64,000 nt of DNA from Mycolicibacterium gadium (GCF_010728925.1 NZ_AP022608.1:248001-312000); one strand, 5' to 3'; counted from the stretch's first letter, positions 44,268-53,591 are shown. The notes: generated by a model not told the origin, from the letters alone. A program made the numbers and translations.

Positions 44268-45886
44268 GGAATCAGCTTGCCGGGGTTGAGAATTCCCGCC
44301 GGGTCCAGCGTGGCCTTGACGGCCCGCAGCACCGCGACACCGAGGTCGCCGACCTCGTCGCGCATCCACGGGCGGTGATCGGCACCGACGGCGTGGTGGT
44401 GGGTGATGGTGGCGCCGGTGCGCATCATCGCCTCCGACGCCGCGGTTTTCGCCTTGTGCCACTGCTCGATCGGATTGCCGCGCTGCCCGGCGACTACCGT
44501 GAAGTACAACGAGGCTCCCGTCGGATACACATGCGAAATGTGGCACAGCACCAGTGCCGGTGTACCCGATTCGCCGAGAGATTTCGTCAGCGCTTCGGTG
44601 ACCGCCGCCTTGAGCGCGGGCACGTTCGACCAATTGGTCGCGGTCTCCAACGTCTCGCACAAGGCGCCGGCCGACAGCAACGAGTCGCGAAGGTAGGGCG
44701 CGCTGAACCGGCCGTGCTCCCAGGCGCGGGCCGGGCCCTCGCCCAGCGACGTGCCACCGGCGGCCTGCAACACTGCGCGCGTTTCGGCATGGCGACTGTG
44801 CACGTGTGCGGCGGTGCCCTCGAACGCGGTGATCGCCAGGCAGCCGCCGGTGATCTGATCTTCGCCGATGCTCTCGGTGGTCGCCAGGTTCACCCCGGTC
44901 TCGGCCTCGTCGGACAGTCGGATGACGGTCGGCCCGGCACCGGTCTGCACGACGGCGCGCAGCGCGTCGGCTCCGGTCGCGAAGTCCGGGAACGACCACG
45001 CCTCGTAGGTCGTCGCGGCGGGCAACGGGTGCACCTTGACCCGCACCCGGGTGATGATCCCGAACACGCCCTCCGAACCGATCATCAACTGGCGCAGGTC
45101 TGGACCGGCGGCCGACTCGGGGGCACGGCCGAGGTCGAGCACGCCCGCCGGGGTCACCGTGCGCAACCCGCGCACCATGTCGTTGAAGCGGCCGTACCCC
45201 GCCGAATCCTGGCCCGACGACCGGGTGGCGGCGAACCCGCCGATCGTCGCGTACTGGAAACTTTGCGGAAAGTGACCAAGGGCGAAGCCGCGTTCGCCGA
45301 GCAGGCGTTCGGCCTCGGGCCCGGTCAGGCCGGCGCCGAGTTCGGCTTCGCAGGAGACCTCGTCGAGCGAATGCAGTTCGGTCAGGCGGCGCAGATCCAG
45401 CGAGATGACCGCGCTGAAGCCTCCGCGGATCGGGTCCAGGCCGCCGACCACACTCGTTCCGCCGCCGAACGGAACGATCGCGATTCCGTGCTCGGAGCAG
45501 TACCGCAGGATCGCGGCGATCTCGTCGTCGCGCTGGGGCAGTAGCACGGCGTCGGGTGCGTCCTGCACACCGGAGTCCTTGCGGCGCAGAAGGTCCAGGG
45601 TGGACTTGCCGCCGGCGCGAAGGAGTCGGCCGCGGTCGTCGACACGGCAGTAGTCGGCGCCCACGATGGCGGCCAGCCCGTCACGGTCGGCGTCGGACAG
45701 CGCGGACGGGCGAAGGGTGACGTCCTCGGCCTCGAGATCGGACGTCGCGGCACCGTCGACGCCGAGCGCCTGCTTCAGCAGGGTCTTTATCCCGTCGGAC
45801 AGCGGTTTGGCCGCTGCCGGATCGCCCCAGGCGTTCCACTTCATCGGGGGCAGCAGTGCGGTCTGTTGGTCATCCGGACGCATCAT
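44264..45886 (-). CDS. FAD-linked oxidase, alkyl-DHAP-synthase-like (Rv2251-like)
   Basis: A 540-residue flavoprotein with the PP-type FAD-binding domain (V-P-F-G-G-G-T-S-V-V-G-G, D-L-R-R-L-T, I-G-G-F-A-A-T) and a C-terminal domain with the active-site I-T-H-H-H-A-V-G. This triple His and overall size are typical of alkyldihydroxyacetone-phosphate synthase, which exchanges an acyl for an alkyl ether on DHAP. It is coupled to a lipid kinase and divergent from glpD, all acting on three-carbon glycerol units. The likely start is M-K-W-N-A-W-G (45844) rather than the outer ATG at 45886; the choice affects only 14 residues. Confidence 0.88.
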   Translation of the reverse strand: MMRPDDQQTALLPPMKWNAWGDPAAAKPLSDGIKTLLKQALGVDGAATSDLEAEDVTLRPSALSDADRDGLAAIVGADYCRVDDRGRLLRAGGKSTLDLLRRKDSGVQDAPDAVLLPQRDDEIAAILRYCSEHGIAIVPFGGGTSVVGGLDPIRGGFSAVISLDLRRLTELHSLDEVSCEAELGAGLTGPEAERLLGERGFALGHFPQSFQYATIGGFAATRSSGQDSAGYGRFNDMVRGLRTVTPAGVLDLGRAPESAAGPDLRQLMIGSEGVFGIITRVRVKVHPLPAATTYEAWSFPDFATGADALRAVVQTGAGPTVIRLSDEAETGVNLATTESIGEDQITGGCLAITAFEGTAAHVHSRHAETRAVLQAAGGTSLGEGPARAWEHGRFSAPYLRDSLLSAGALCETLETATNWSNVPALKAAVTEALTKSLGESGTPALVLCHISHVYPTGASLYFTVVAGQRGNPIEQWHKAKTAASEAMMRTGATITHHHAVGADHRPWMRDEVGDLGVAVLRAVKATLDPAGILNPGKLIP

Positions 45887-45903
45887 GAGTTACAGTATTA
45901 CAC
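45887..45903. promoter_or_regulatory. 17-bp divergent interval with GTTAC...GTAAC symmetry
   Basis: Only 17 bases separate the outer start codons of the flavoprotein and TetR genes. GTTAC at 45889 has its mirror GTAAC at 45917 and ACAG at 45893 its mirror CTGT at 45906. The TetR gene has no Shine-Dalgarno sequence, which suggests a leaderless message. The promoters and any operator must reach into coding sequence on one or both sides. Confidence 0.4.
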
Positions 45904-46485
45904 ATGCTGTCAATCAGTAACGATTCGCCGCAGACGATCGGAGACCGGATCCTCACCGCGGCGGCCGAATGCGTGCTGGCCTTCGGGGTGGACCGGGTGA
46001 CGCTTGCCGAAATCGCTCGCCGCGCCGGTGTCAGCAGGCCCACGGTCTATCGGCGCTGGCCCGACACGCGGTCGGTGCTGGCGGCGCTGCTGACGTCGCG
46101 GGTCATCGGCGTGCTCGACACTGTGCCGAGCCGACAGGTCGGGCGCGGACCACTGGTCGAGCGCATCGTGACGGTTGCCGAACTGCTGCGTCGCGACGAC
46201 GTGGTCATGTCGGTGCTGCGCAGCACCCCCGATCTGGCGATGATCTACATCGCCGAGCGGTTGGGCACCAGCCAGCAGGTCCTGCTCGACGCCGTCGCCG
46301 CCGATATCAAGCTGGCGCAGGAAGAGGGCAGCGTGCGCCCCGGCGATCCACGTCAACTCGGAGCGATGTGCCTGCTGATCACCCAGTCGGCGATCCAGTC
46401 CGGCCAGATCGTCGCGCCGATCCTCGATGCCGACGCCCTCGCCACCGAGCTCGCCCACTCACTGAACGGATACCTGAAACCGTGA
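45904..46485 (+). CDS. TetR-family regulator (Rv2250c-like)
   Basis: A 193-residue regulator with the TetR N-terminal domain: I-L-T-A-A-A-E-C-V-L-A-F-G-V-D-R-V-T-L-A-E-I-A and the recognition helix R-P-T-V-Y-R-R-W-P. The C-terminal ligand domain (70-190) is not diagnostic. It is divergent from the flavoprotein/lipid-kinase pair and coupled by overlap (GTGA) to glpD, so it probably controls both sides. Leaderless translation is likely. Confidence 0.92.
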   Translation: MLSISNDSPQTIGDRILTAAAECVLAFGVDRVTLAEIARRAGVSRPTVYRRWPDTRSVLAALLTSRVIGVLDTVPSRQVGRGPLVERIVTVAELLRRDDVVMSVLRSTPDLAMIYIAERLGTSQQVLLDAVAADIKLAQEEGSVRPGDPRQLGAMCLLITQSAIQSGQIVAPILDADALATELAHSLNGYLKP

Positions 46486-48038
46486 CCACCTCAACGGCAC
46501 TCAATGAGGCCCGTCGCGCGTCCGAACTCGCGGCGCTGGCCGACGGCGGCACGATCGACGTCGTCGTGATCGGCGGCGGCATCACCGGTGTCGGCGTCGC
46601 CTTGGACGCCGCGACGCGCGGGCTGAGCGTCGCACTGGTCGAGAAGCACGACCTGGCGTTCGGCACCAGCCGGTGGAGCAGCAAGCTGGTCCACGGCGGT
46701 CTGCGGTATCTGGCGACCGGCAATGTCGGCATCGCGCGACGTAGTGCGGTAGAACGCGGAATCCTGATGACGCGCAACGCCCCTCACCTCGTCAAGGCCA
46801 TGCCCCAATTGGTCCCGCTGCTGCCGTCGATGAACACTGTGTCGCGCGCACTCGTGCGGTTCGGATTCATGGCCGGCGACGGGCTGCGCAAGCTCGCGGG
46901 CACACCGCCGTCCACGCTGCCGCGGTCGCGGAGGATCGATCCGAGCCGGGCCGTCGACCTCGCACCGACGGTGCGTCGCGACGGCCTCGACGGCGCCCTG
47001 CTCGCCTACGACGGACAGCTGATCGACGATGCACGCCTGGTCACCGCGGTGGCCCGCACGGCCGCCCAGCACGGCGCCACGATCCTGACGCGCGTCGCGG
47101 CATCCAATGCGACAGGTACCTCGGTGACGTTGACCGATCAGCTTTCCGGGGAGTCGTTTCAGGTGTCGGCCCGGGCGGTCGTCAACGCCACCGGTGTATG
47201 GGCGGGTGACGTGGACCCGTCGGTTCGCGTGCGTCCCAGTCGCGGAACGCATCTCGTGTTCGATGCCGAGGCGTTCGGGAATCCGGTTGCCGCCCTGACG
47301 GTCCCGATACCCGGCGAGATCAACCGCTTCGTGTTCGCGATGCCCGAACAGCTGGGTCGCGTGTACCTGGGGCTCACCGACGAAGATGCGCCCGGTCCGA
47401 TACCCGACGTGCCGGAGCCCACGGCCGAGGAGACGAAGTTCCTGTTGGACACGGTCAACACCGCATTGGACGTCGCGCTCAGCGTTGGTGACGTGATTGG
47501 CGCGTATGCCGGTCTGCGGCCGTTGATCGACCTAGGCGCGGACGAGAGGAGCACGAAGAAGGGCCAAGCTCGGACGGCAGACGTATCGCGCGAGCACCGG
47601 ATCGTCGAATCGCCGTCCGGTGTGCTCAGTGTGATCGGTGGCAAACTGACCGAATACCGGTACATGGCAGAAGACGTGCTGGATCGGGCGGTCGCTGTGC
47701 GGAGGCTGACGGCCTCCGATTGCCGCACTCGAAACCTGCCCCTGGTGGGTGCACCGTCGAATCCTGTTGCGACACTGCGTTCGCCGATCGAACTGCCCGG
47801 CTCGTTGGTCGCACGCTACGGTGCGGAAGCGCCGAATGTGATCGCTGCCGCGAGCTGCGACCGGCCCACGGAGCCGGTGGCCGAGGGGATCGACGTCATT
47901 CGCGCGGAGTTCGAATACGCCGTGACACATGAGGGCGCGCTGACCGCCGACGACATCGTTGACCGCCGCACTCGCGTCGGTTTGGTCGCCGCGGACCGCG
48001 ACCGGGTCGTCGATGTGGCCGAGGAATTCATCGATTAG
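46482..48038 (+). CDS. glpD: glycerol-3-phosphate dehydrogenase (FAD-dependent)
   Basis: A 518-residue flavoprotein. The N-terminal dinucleotide motif is V-I-G-G-G-I-T-G-V-G near residue 28, followed by the GlpD signature F-G-T-S-R-W-S-S-K-L-V-H-G-G-L-R-Y-L. The C-terminal helical domain reads G-G-K-L-T-E-Y-R-Y-M-A-E. It oxidises glycerol-3-phosphate to DHAP at the membrane and feeds electrons to menaquinone. GTG 46482 overlaps the TetR stop. The final stop codon TAG is formed partly by the first two bases of the following insertion sequence, so the original C-terminus may have been changed by a few residues. Confidence 0.93.
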   Translation: MTTSTALNEARRASELAALADGGTIDVVVIGGGITGVGVALDAATRGLSVALVEKHDLAFGTSRWSSKLVHGGLRYLATGNVGIARRSAVERGILMTRNAPHLVKAMPQLVPLLPSMNTVSRALVRFGFMAGDGLRKLAGTPPSTLPRSRRIDPSRAVDLAPTVRRDGLDGALLAYDGQLIDDARLVTAVARTAAQHGATILTRVAASNATGTSVTLTDQLSGESFQVSARAVVNATGVWAGDVDPSVRVRPSRGTHLVFDAEAFGNPVAALTVPIPGEINRFVFAMPEQLGRVYLGLTDEDAPGPIPDVPEPTAEETKFLLDTVNTALDVALSVGDVIGAYAGLRPLIDLGADERSTKKGQARTADVSREHRIVESPSGVLSVIGGKLTEYRYMAEDVLDRAVAVRRLTASDCRTRNLPLVGAPSNPVATLRSPIELPGSLVARYGAEAPNVIAAASCDRPTEPVAEGIDVIRAEFEYAVTHEGALTADDIVDRRTRVGLVAADRDRVVDVAEEFID

Positions 48039-48057
48039 CGATTTCGGTGCGCTTACG
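48037..48057 (+). repeat. left terminal inverted repeat of the IS3-family element
   Basis: Begins AGCGATTTCGGTGCGC; its 21 bases are the exact reverse complement of 49575-49595. The first two bases complete the glpD TAG stop. Confidence 0.9.
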
Positions 48058-48121
48058 ACCGCTGACCCTCTTTGCCACGCTGGTTGTGAGTCGGTTTGGG
48101 CCAGTGTGAAGGGGTTGGGTT

Positions 48122-48556
48122 GTGTCGATCAGTGCGGGGTTCAGCTCTGCCGAGATTCATGAGTTCGTCATTGAGTATCACTTGTTGCCTCATGGTCAGA
48201 AGGGATCCTGGCGTGCTGCTCAGGGGGTATCGGTGCGCCAGTTGAGGCGGTGGGAAGCCACGGTGTTCGCCGGTGATCTCGACCGGGGGCTTATTCCGCG
48301 AGAAGGTAGTGGTGTGACGGTTCCCCCGGCGAAACGATCGGCGCTGGCGATGGCGCAGACGGCGAAACAGGAGCGCGACGAGGCCGAAGTGGCTCGACTA
48401 CAGGCGCGGGTACGCGAGCTCGAACACGCCAACGAGGCCCTGGGAAAAGCTATCGGGCTCTTGCATGCGATGAACGCCGAAGAGCCCGATGCAGCCCTGA
48501 CGATGACCGATCTCGACGATTCCTCGAGCGCGAGAACGGACTCGTCGCCGAGCTGA
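48122..48556 (+). CDS. IS3-family transposase OrfA
   Basis: A 144-residue protein with an N-terminal helix-turn-helix (I-H-E-F-V-I-E-Y-H-L-L-P, V-S-V-R-Q-L-R-R-W-E) and a C-terminal leucine-zipper-like helix (V-A-R-L-Q-A-R-V-R-E-L-E-H-A-N). It binds the terminal repeats. The last residues, after M-T-D-L-D-D, look out of frame: the expected continuation F-L-E-R-E-N lies in the minus-one frame, which is the OrfB frame. Confidence 0.85.
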   Translation: MSISAGFSSAEIHEFVIEYHLLPHGQKGSWRAAQGVSVRQLRRWEATVFAGDLDRGLIPREGSGVTVPPAKRSALAMAQTAKQERDEAEVARLQARVRELEHANEALGKAIGLLHAMNAEEPDAALTMTDLDDSSSARTDSSPS

Positions 48557-48591
48557 GCGCCGCGATCAGATCCCAGCGCCAGGCGCTGACG

Positions 48592-49557
48592 ATGATCGGG
48601 TTGTCGCGTTCGACGTGGCATTACCGCCGCAAGCCGCGGCCGCGGGTGAGTAACCCGGTGCCGCAGAAAGATCGGGCCTACCCCGCGCGCATCTGCGCGG
48701 GTGACCGCGTGGTGATCCAGGACAAGATCATCACCGGCTGGCAGGCGGGCACGTCGGTGGACCATTCGTTTGCCGCCGCTTGGGATGACGGGGTGATGCT
48801 GGCCTCACGGCGGTCCTGGTGGCGTATCGCGGCCGCGATCGTCGATCAAAGCGCTCGTCCGATCTGCCCGACCCGCTCGACGAACAAGATTCCGCGGCCG
48901 GCACCAGTACTCAAAGCGACCGGCCCGCAACAGATCTGGAGTTGGGACATCACCGACCTGCGCACCCCGTGGCGGGGCGTGGCGTTCAAGGCGTACTCGA
49001 TAATTGACATCTTCTCTCGCAAGATCGTGGGCTGGCGCGTCGAGCAACGCGAGAGCGACGATCTCGCCACGCAGATGTTCCAGACCGCGATCACCACCCA
49101 CGGGTCGCCCGCAGTCGTGCACGCCGATTCTGGGCCGGCGATGCGCTCGACGGATCTCAAAGACCTCCTCGCCGATCTCGGCATCGCTCAGACCCACAAC
49201 CGGCCACGGGTCAGCAATGACAACCCGTTCTCCGAATCGGAATTCCGCACGATGAAATACCGGCCGAACTATCCCGGTATCTTCGATGATCTCGATGCCG
49301 CGCGGGCCTGGGTAAACTCCTATGTCTCCTGGTACAACCAGCACCACCGCCACAGCGGGATCGCACTGTTCACCCCCGCCGAGGTCCACGACGGGCAATG
49401 GACGCAGCGGTGGCTCCAACGCGACCACGCCCTCCAGGCCTACTACGACACCCACCCCGAACGATTCCGCGCACGCCCGCACACCGAATCACCCAAGGCC
49501 ACTGTGGGCATCAACCTCCCACCCGAAAACGACCCCGACCGACTCCACGCAGCTTGA
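48592..49557 (+). CDS. IS3-family transposase OrfB (DDE integrase)
   Basis: A 321-residue rve-type integrase core. The catalytic triad is visible as Asp in W-S-W-D-I-T-D-L, Asp in H-A-D-S-G-P and Glu in N-P-F-S-E-S-E-F, followed by W-Y-N-Q-H-H-R-H-S-G. The same frame stays open leftward to about 48445 and there encodes R-R-F-L-E-R-E-N-G-L-V-A-E-L, the usual OrfB beginning. Real OrfB is therefore probably made from an OrfA-OrfB fusion through a minus-one shift, with G-GGA-AAA-G (48442-48449) as a candidate slip site. Confidence 0.85.
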   Translation: MIGLSRSTWHYRRKPRPRVSNPVPQKDRAYPARICAGDRVVIQDKIITGWQAGTSVDHSFAAAWDDGVMLASRRSWWRIAAAIVDQSARPICPTRSTNKIPRPAPVLKATGPQQIWSWDITDLRTPWRGVAFKAYSIIDIFSRKIVGWRVEQRESDDLATQMFQTAITTHGSPAVVHADSGPAMRSTDLKDLLADLGIAQTHNRPRVSNDNPFSESEFRTMKYRPNYPGIFDDLDAARAWVNSYVSWYNQHHRHSGIALFTPAEVHDGQWTQRWLQRDHALQAYYDTHPERFRARPHTESPKATVGINLPPENDPDRLHAA

Positions 49558-49574
49558 CAACGCCCGTGAGCGAA

Positions 49575-49595
49575 CGTAAGCGCACCGAAATCGCT
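49575..49595 (-). repeat. right terminal inverted repeat of the IS3-family element
   Basis: Ends GCGCACCGAAATCGCT, mirror of the left repeat over 21 bases with no mismatch. The accD6 stop codon starts seven bases further on. Confidence 0.9.
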
Positions 49596-49601
49596 GAAGA
49601 G

Positions 49602-51023
49602 TTACAGCGGGATGTTCTTATGCCGACCGCGGCGCGCGGGCGCCTCGGCCAGCGCCTGCGTCAGCCTGCTGCGAGTGTGCGACGGATCGATCTTCTCGTC
49701 GACCACGCCGATCTCGATGGCCGAATCCACGCCACCGGCGATCCGCTCATGCTCGGCGGCCAGCTCCTCGTGCAGTGCCTCGCGCTCGTCATCCGACGCT
49801 GCGGCCAGCTTCTTCTTGTGCAGGATGCCGACCGCGGCCTTGGCGCCCATGACGGCGACCTCGGCGTCGGGCCACGCGAACACCTTGGTGGCGTTCAGCG
49901 ACCGCGAGTTCATCGCAATGTACGCGCCGCCGTATATCTTGCGGGTGACCAGCGTGACACGCGGAACCGACGACTCGCCGAACGCGTGCAGCAGCTTCGC
50001 GCCACGGCGCACGACGCCGCCCCACTCCTGGTCCACACCGGGCAGATAGCCGGGCACGTCGACGATCACGACAAGCGGGATACCGAAGGCGTCGCACAGG
50101 CGCACGAAACGTGCTGACTTCTCGGCACTTTCGGAGTTCAGGCAACCACCGAGACGCAGCGGATTGTTGGCGATCACACCGACGGTGCGCCCGGCCAGGC
50201 GACCCAGGCCCACGACAATGGACGGCGCCCACTTGCCCTGGAACTCTTCGAACGGCACACCCTCGTCCAGCAGGGCCTCGACGAGCGGATGCACGTCATA
50301 GGCTCGGCGTGCGGATTCCGGCAGCAGGGCGTGCAGGTCGCTGTCGCCCGCCTCGGCCTTGGTGCGATCGAAATGGCCCTGCTGGCAGAACAATCCGACC
50401 AGACGACGGCCACGCTCGTAAGCGTCGACCTCGTCGTCGGCAACGATGTGGCACACGCCGGACTTCTTGTGGTGGGCATCGGGGCCGCCGAGCGACACCA
50501 TGTCGACGTCCTCACCGGTGACACTGCGGACCACATCGGGACCGGTGACGAAAACCTTGCTGTCCGGCGCCATCACGATGACGTCAGTCAGTGCCGGTCC
50601 GTAGGCGGCGCCGCCGGCGGCGAAGCCGACCACCACCGAGATCTGCGGGACGTACCCGGAGGCGCGGATCATGGCCTCGAAGACCAAACCGACTGCATGC
50701 AGCGCCTTTACGCCTTCGGCCAATCGTGCGCCGCCCGAGTGCCAGATGCCCACAATGGGGCTCTGTTCCTCGATGGCGGTGTCGTACGCGTTGACGATGT
50801 GCGCACAACCTTCCACGCCCATGGCGCCGCCCATGACGGTGCCGTCGGTGCAGAACGCGATCGTGCGCACGCCGTTGACGGTTCCCGCCGCGGCCAGCAC
50901 GCCGGAACGGTCCCGCTCGTGCAGCAACTCGACAGTGTTGTCGTCGAAAAACGTGCTAAGGCGCAACAGCGGATCGCGTGGATCGAGCGATTCGCCTACG
51001 GCCTCTGGGGCCATGATGGTCAT
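49602..51023 (-). CDS. accD6: acetyl/propionyl-CoA carboxylase beta subunit AccD6
   Basis: A 473-residue carboxyltransferase with two crotonase-like halves. The N half holds G-I-W-H-S-G-G-A-R-L and A-G-G-A-A-Y-G-P, where oxyanion holes form; the C half holds D-V-P-G-Y-L-P-G and the late I-Y-G-G-A-Y-I-A-M segment. It transfers CO2 from biotin to acetyl-CoA, providing malonyl-CoA for FAS-II. It is the last gene of the fabD-acpM-kasA-kasB-accD6 operon. ATG 51023 follows AGGAGG by four bases. The IS element is inserted just past its stop. Confidence 0.95.
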   Translation of the reverse strand: MTIMAPEAVGESLDPRDPLLRLSTFFDDNTVELLHERDRSGVLAAAGTVNGVRTIAFCTDGTVMGGAMGVEGCAHIVNAYDTAIEEQSPIVGIWHSGGARLAEGVKALHAVGLVFEAMIRASGYVPQISVVVGFAAGGAAYGPALTDVIVMAPDSKVFVTGPDVVRSVTGEDVDMVSLGGPDAHHKKSGVCHIVADDEVDAYERGRRLVGLFCQQGHFDRTKAEAGDSDLHALLPESARRAYDVHPLVEALLDEGVPFEEFQGKWAPSIVVGLGRLAGRTVGVIANNPLRLGGCLNSESAEKSARFVRLCDAFGIPLVVIVDVPGYLPGVDQEWGGVVRRGAKLLHAFGESSVPRVTLVTRKIYGGAYIAMNSRSLNATKVFAWPDAEVAVMGAKAAVGILHKKKLAAASDDEREALHEELAAEHERIAGGVDSAIEIGVVDEKIDPSHTRSRLTQALAEAPARRGRHKNIPL

Positions 51024-51059
51024 CAATCCTCCTGTAGCGCCGAGGTTGTCGGCGGGACG

Positions 51060-52313
51060 TCAGTACTTGCCGAATGCGAGCGCGACGTTGTGCCCACCGA
51101 ATCCAAACGAGTTGTTGATCGCGTATTGATAGTTGCCCGGTCGCGGCGAGCCGGCGACCACATCCAGGTCGATCTCCGGATCCAGGTTCTTGAGGTTGAG
51201 CGTCGGCGGGATGACGCCGTTCTTCAACGCCAACACGGTGAGGATGGACTCGACGGCGCCGACTGCGCCGACCGAGTGGCCCAGCGCCCCTTTCGGGGCG
51301 TAGACCGCGGCCCTGTGAGTGCCCAGGGCATTGTGGATGGCCTTGCCTTCGGCCACATCGCCGACGCTGGTGCCGGTGGCGTGCGCGTTGACGTGGTCGA
51401 TGTCCGCGGGGGACAGGCCTGCGAGCTGGATAGCCCGCGTCATCGCGTGGCCGGCCTGCTCACCGTTGGGATCGGGCGCCACGATGTGGAACCCGTCGGA
51501 CGTGATGCTGGCGCCCATCAGCCGTGCGTGGATGGTGGCACCGCGAGCCTTGGCGTGTTCCTCGGTTTCGATCACCATCAACCCGGCGCCCTCACCGAAG
51601 ACGAAACCGTTGCGGTCCTTGTCAAATGGGCGACAAGCTCCGGCCGGATCGTCGTTGGTGGTGGACAACACGATGCGCATCTGCGCGAAGCCGGCGATCG
51701 GCACCGCTTCGATCTTGGTTTCGACGCCACCACAGATCGCCACGTCGGCTTCGCCGAGCACGATCTGTCGCCACGCCTGCGCAATGCCTTCAGAACCCGA
51801 GGCGCAGGCCGAGATCGGCGTGCTGACCCCGGCCTTGGCCTTGCGCTCGAGCCCGACTGCGGCGGCGGCCGCGTTGGGCATGTACATCTGGACGGCAAGC
51901 GGCGACACCGCCCGAAGGCCCTTCGAGCGCAGCGCTTCGTAGGCGTAGAGCAATTCCTCGGTCGAGCCCATGCCGGTGCCGATCGACACCATCAGGCGTC
52001 GTGGATCGACGTCCGGTGACCCGGCGTGGTCCCACGCCCGTCTGCTCAGCACCGTCGACATCCGCTGCAGGTACGACAGCCGACGCAGTTCGACCCGTGT
52101 CAACTCCTCTTCGAAGTTCTCCAGCAGATGTCCGCCGATACGGACCGGCAGGTTGTACTGCTCGACGAACGGGTCGTCGAGCAGCCGAATGCCACTCTGC
52201 CCCTCCAGCAATCGTTGCCAGGTGGTGTCCGCATCGGTCGCCAAAGCGGTCGTCATCGCAAAGCCGGTGACGACTACGTTGGGGAAGCCATTCCCCGTAG
52301 CCAACGCTGCCAT
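51060..52313 (-). CDS. kasB: beta-ketoacyl-ACP synthase KasB
   Basis: A 417-residue KAS I/II condensing enzyme. The active-site Cys170 lies in S-A-C-A-S-G, the His pair in N-A-H-A-T-G-T and S-A-L-G-H-like A-L-G-H-S-V-G, and the C-terminal N-S-F-G-F-G-G-H-N loop is intact. Longer-chain elongation distinguishes KasB from KasA in mycolate synthesis. Its product completes full-length meromycolate chains; loss in M. tuberculosis shortens mycolates. Order relative to kasA is the canonical one. Confidence 0.96.
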   Translation of the reverse strand: MAALATGNGFPNVVVTGFAMTTALATDADTTWQRLLEGQSGIRLLDDPFVEQYNLPVRIGGHLLENFEEELTRVELRRLSYLQRMSTVLSRRAWDHAGSPDVDPRRLMVSIGTGMGSTEELLYAYEALRSKGLRAVSPLAVQMYMPNAAAAAVGLERKAKAGVSTPISACASGSEGIAQAWRQIVLGEADVAICGGVETKIEAVPIAGFAQMRIVLSTTNDDPAGACRPFDKDRNGFVFGEGAGLMVIETEEHAKARGATIHARLMGASITSDGFHIVAPDPNGEQAGHAMTRAIQLAGLSPADIDHVNAHATGTSVGDVAEGKAIHNALGTHRAAVYAPKGALGHSVGAVGAVESILTVLALKNGVIPPTLNLKNLDPEIDLDVVAGSPRPGNYQYAINNSFGFGGHNVALAFGKY

Positions 52314-52340
52314 TACTGCTCTGGGAGTTCCTTCCGTAAC

Positions 52341-53591
52341 TCAGTAACGCCCAAACGCCAGGGCGACATTGTGTCCACCGAAGCCGAACGAGTTGTTGAT
52401 GGCGTACTGGTAGTCGCCATATCGTGGCTCGCCCGCGACGACATCGAGATCGATCTCGGGGTCTGGGGTCTCGTAATTCAGTGTCGGTGGGATCACGCCA
52501 TCGCGCAGCGTGAGCACCGTCAAGATCGACTCCAGGGCCCCGACCGCTCCGATGGAGTGCCCGAGCGCTGACTTCGGCGCATACACCGCTGCGTGCTCGA
52601 CGCCGGCCACCCGGATCGCGTTGGCCTCGGCGGTATCGCCGATCGGCGTGGCCGTGGCGTGGGCGTTGACGTGCTGGATGTCCTTGGGAGACAACCCAGC
52701 CTGCTGCATCGCACGCTTCATCGCGTGTCCGGCTCGCTCACCGTTCGGATCCGGTGCCACCATGTGATACGCGTCCGACGAGATACCCGCACCGAGCAAG
52801 CGGGCCAGCGGCTTGGCGCCGCGAGCCTTGGCGTGCTCCTCGGTCTCGATGACCATGAGTGCCCCGGCCTCGCCGAAGACGAACCCGTCGCGGTTCTTGT
52901 CGAACGGCCGCGACGCCCCTTCGGGGTTGTCGTTGTTCGTCGACATGGCGCGCATCATCGAGAACGCCGCGATGGGCAGCGCCTCGATGCCACCCTCGAC
53001 ACCGCCACAGACGGCGATGTCGGCGTCGCCCATGACGATCTGGCGCCACGCGTGCGCGATGCCTTCCGAGCCCGACGAACAGGCCGACACGGGGGTGATG
53101 ACGCCGGCGCGCGCGCCGAGTTCAAGCCCGACCACCGCGGCGGCACCGTTGGGCATGATCATCTGAACGGCGAGCGGCGACACCTTGCGGGGGCCGCCCT
53201 CGTTCATCGCGTCATAGGTCTCGACGATCTTCTCGCCGCCGCCGAGCCCGGTGCCGATGACGACCGAGAAGCGATCGGGGTCGACCTCCGGGCTACCCGC
53301 GGTCTCCCACAGCTGGTTGCCAAGGTACTTGGCCATGCGCTGGACATACGACATGCGGCGCAATTCCAACCGCGTCATCAGTGGGTCAAGGGGCTCCTTG
53401 AGGTGCCCGCCGATACGTACCGGCAGGTCCCACTTGGTGACGAAGTCGTCCTCGAGGACGTGGATGCCGCTTTCTCCGGCCAGCAAGCCCTTCCACGTGC
53501 TCTCGATGTCCGGTGCGATGGACGTCGTCGCAGTGACGGCGGTGACCACAACACTGGGGAAACCGCCGTTTGCAGTGGAAGGTTTGGTCAC
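52341..53591 (-). CDS. kasA: beta-ketoacyl-ACP synthase KasA
   Basis: A 416-residue condensing enzyme with Cys171 in S-A-C-S-S-G, the catalytic His in N-A-H-A-T-A-T and in S-A-L-G-H, and the N-S-F-G-F-G-G-H-N gatekeeper loop. It performs the first rounds of FAS-II elongation on AcpM-bound chains and is essential in mycobacteria. The GTG start overlaps the acpM stop by four bases, so the two are coupled. It is about two-thirds identical by eye to the following kasB. Confidence 0.97.
   Translation of the reverse strand: MTKPSTANGGFPSVVVTAVTATTSIAPDIESTWKGLLAGESGIHVLEDDFVTKWDLPVRIGGHLKEPLDPLMTRLELRRMSYVQRMAKYLGNQLWETAGSPEVDPDRFSVVIGTGLGGGEKIVETYDAMNEGGPRKVSPLAVQMIMPNGAAAVVGLELGARAGVITPVSACSSGSEGIAHAWRQIVMGDADIAVCGGVEGGIEALPIAAFSMMRAMSTNNDNPEGASRPFDKNRDGFVFGEAGALMVIETEEHAKARGAKPLARLLGAGISSDAYHMVAPDPNGERAGHAMKRAMQQAGLSPKDIQHVNAHATATPIGDTAEANAIRVAGVEHAAVYAPKSALGHSIGAVGALESILTVLTLRDGVIPPTLNYETPDPEIDLDVVAGEPRYGDYQYAINNSFGFGGHNVALAFGRY

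Larger units (their letters stand above)
48037..49595. mobile_element. IS3-family insertion sequence (1,559 bp)
   Basis: A compact element bounded by perfect 21-base inverted repeats and holding two transposase frames on the plus strand. It sits exactly between the stop codon of glpD (which it helps form) and that of accD6, six bases beyond its right end. No clear target-site duplication is visible (left flank ATT, right flank GAA). The body is as GC-rich as the host. Assigned to IS3 by the OrfA/OrfB layout and DDE spacing. Confidence 0.9.
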
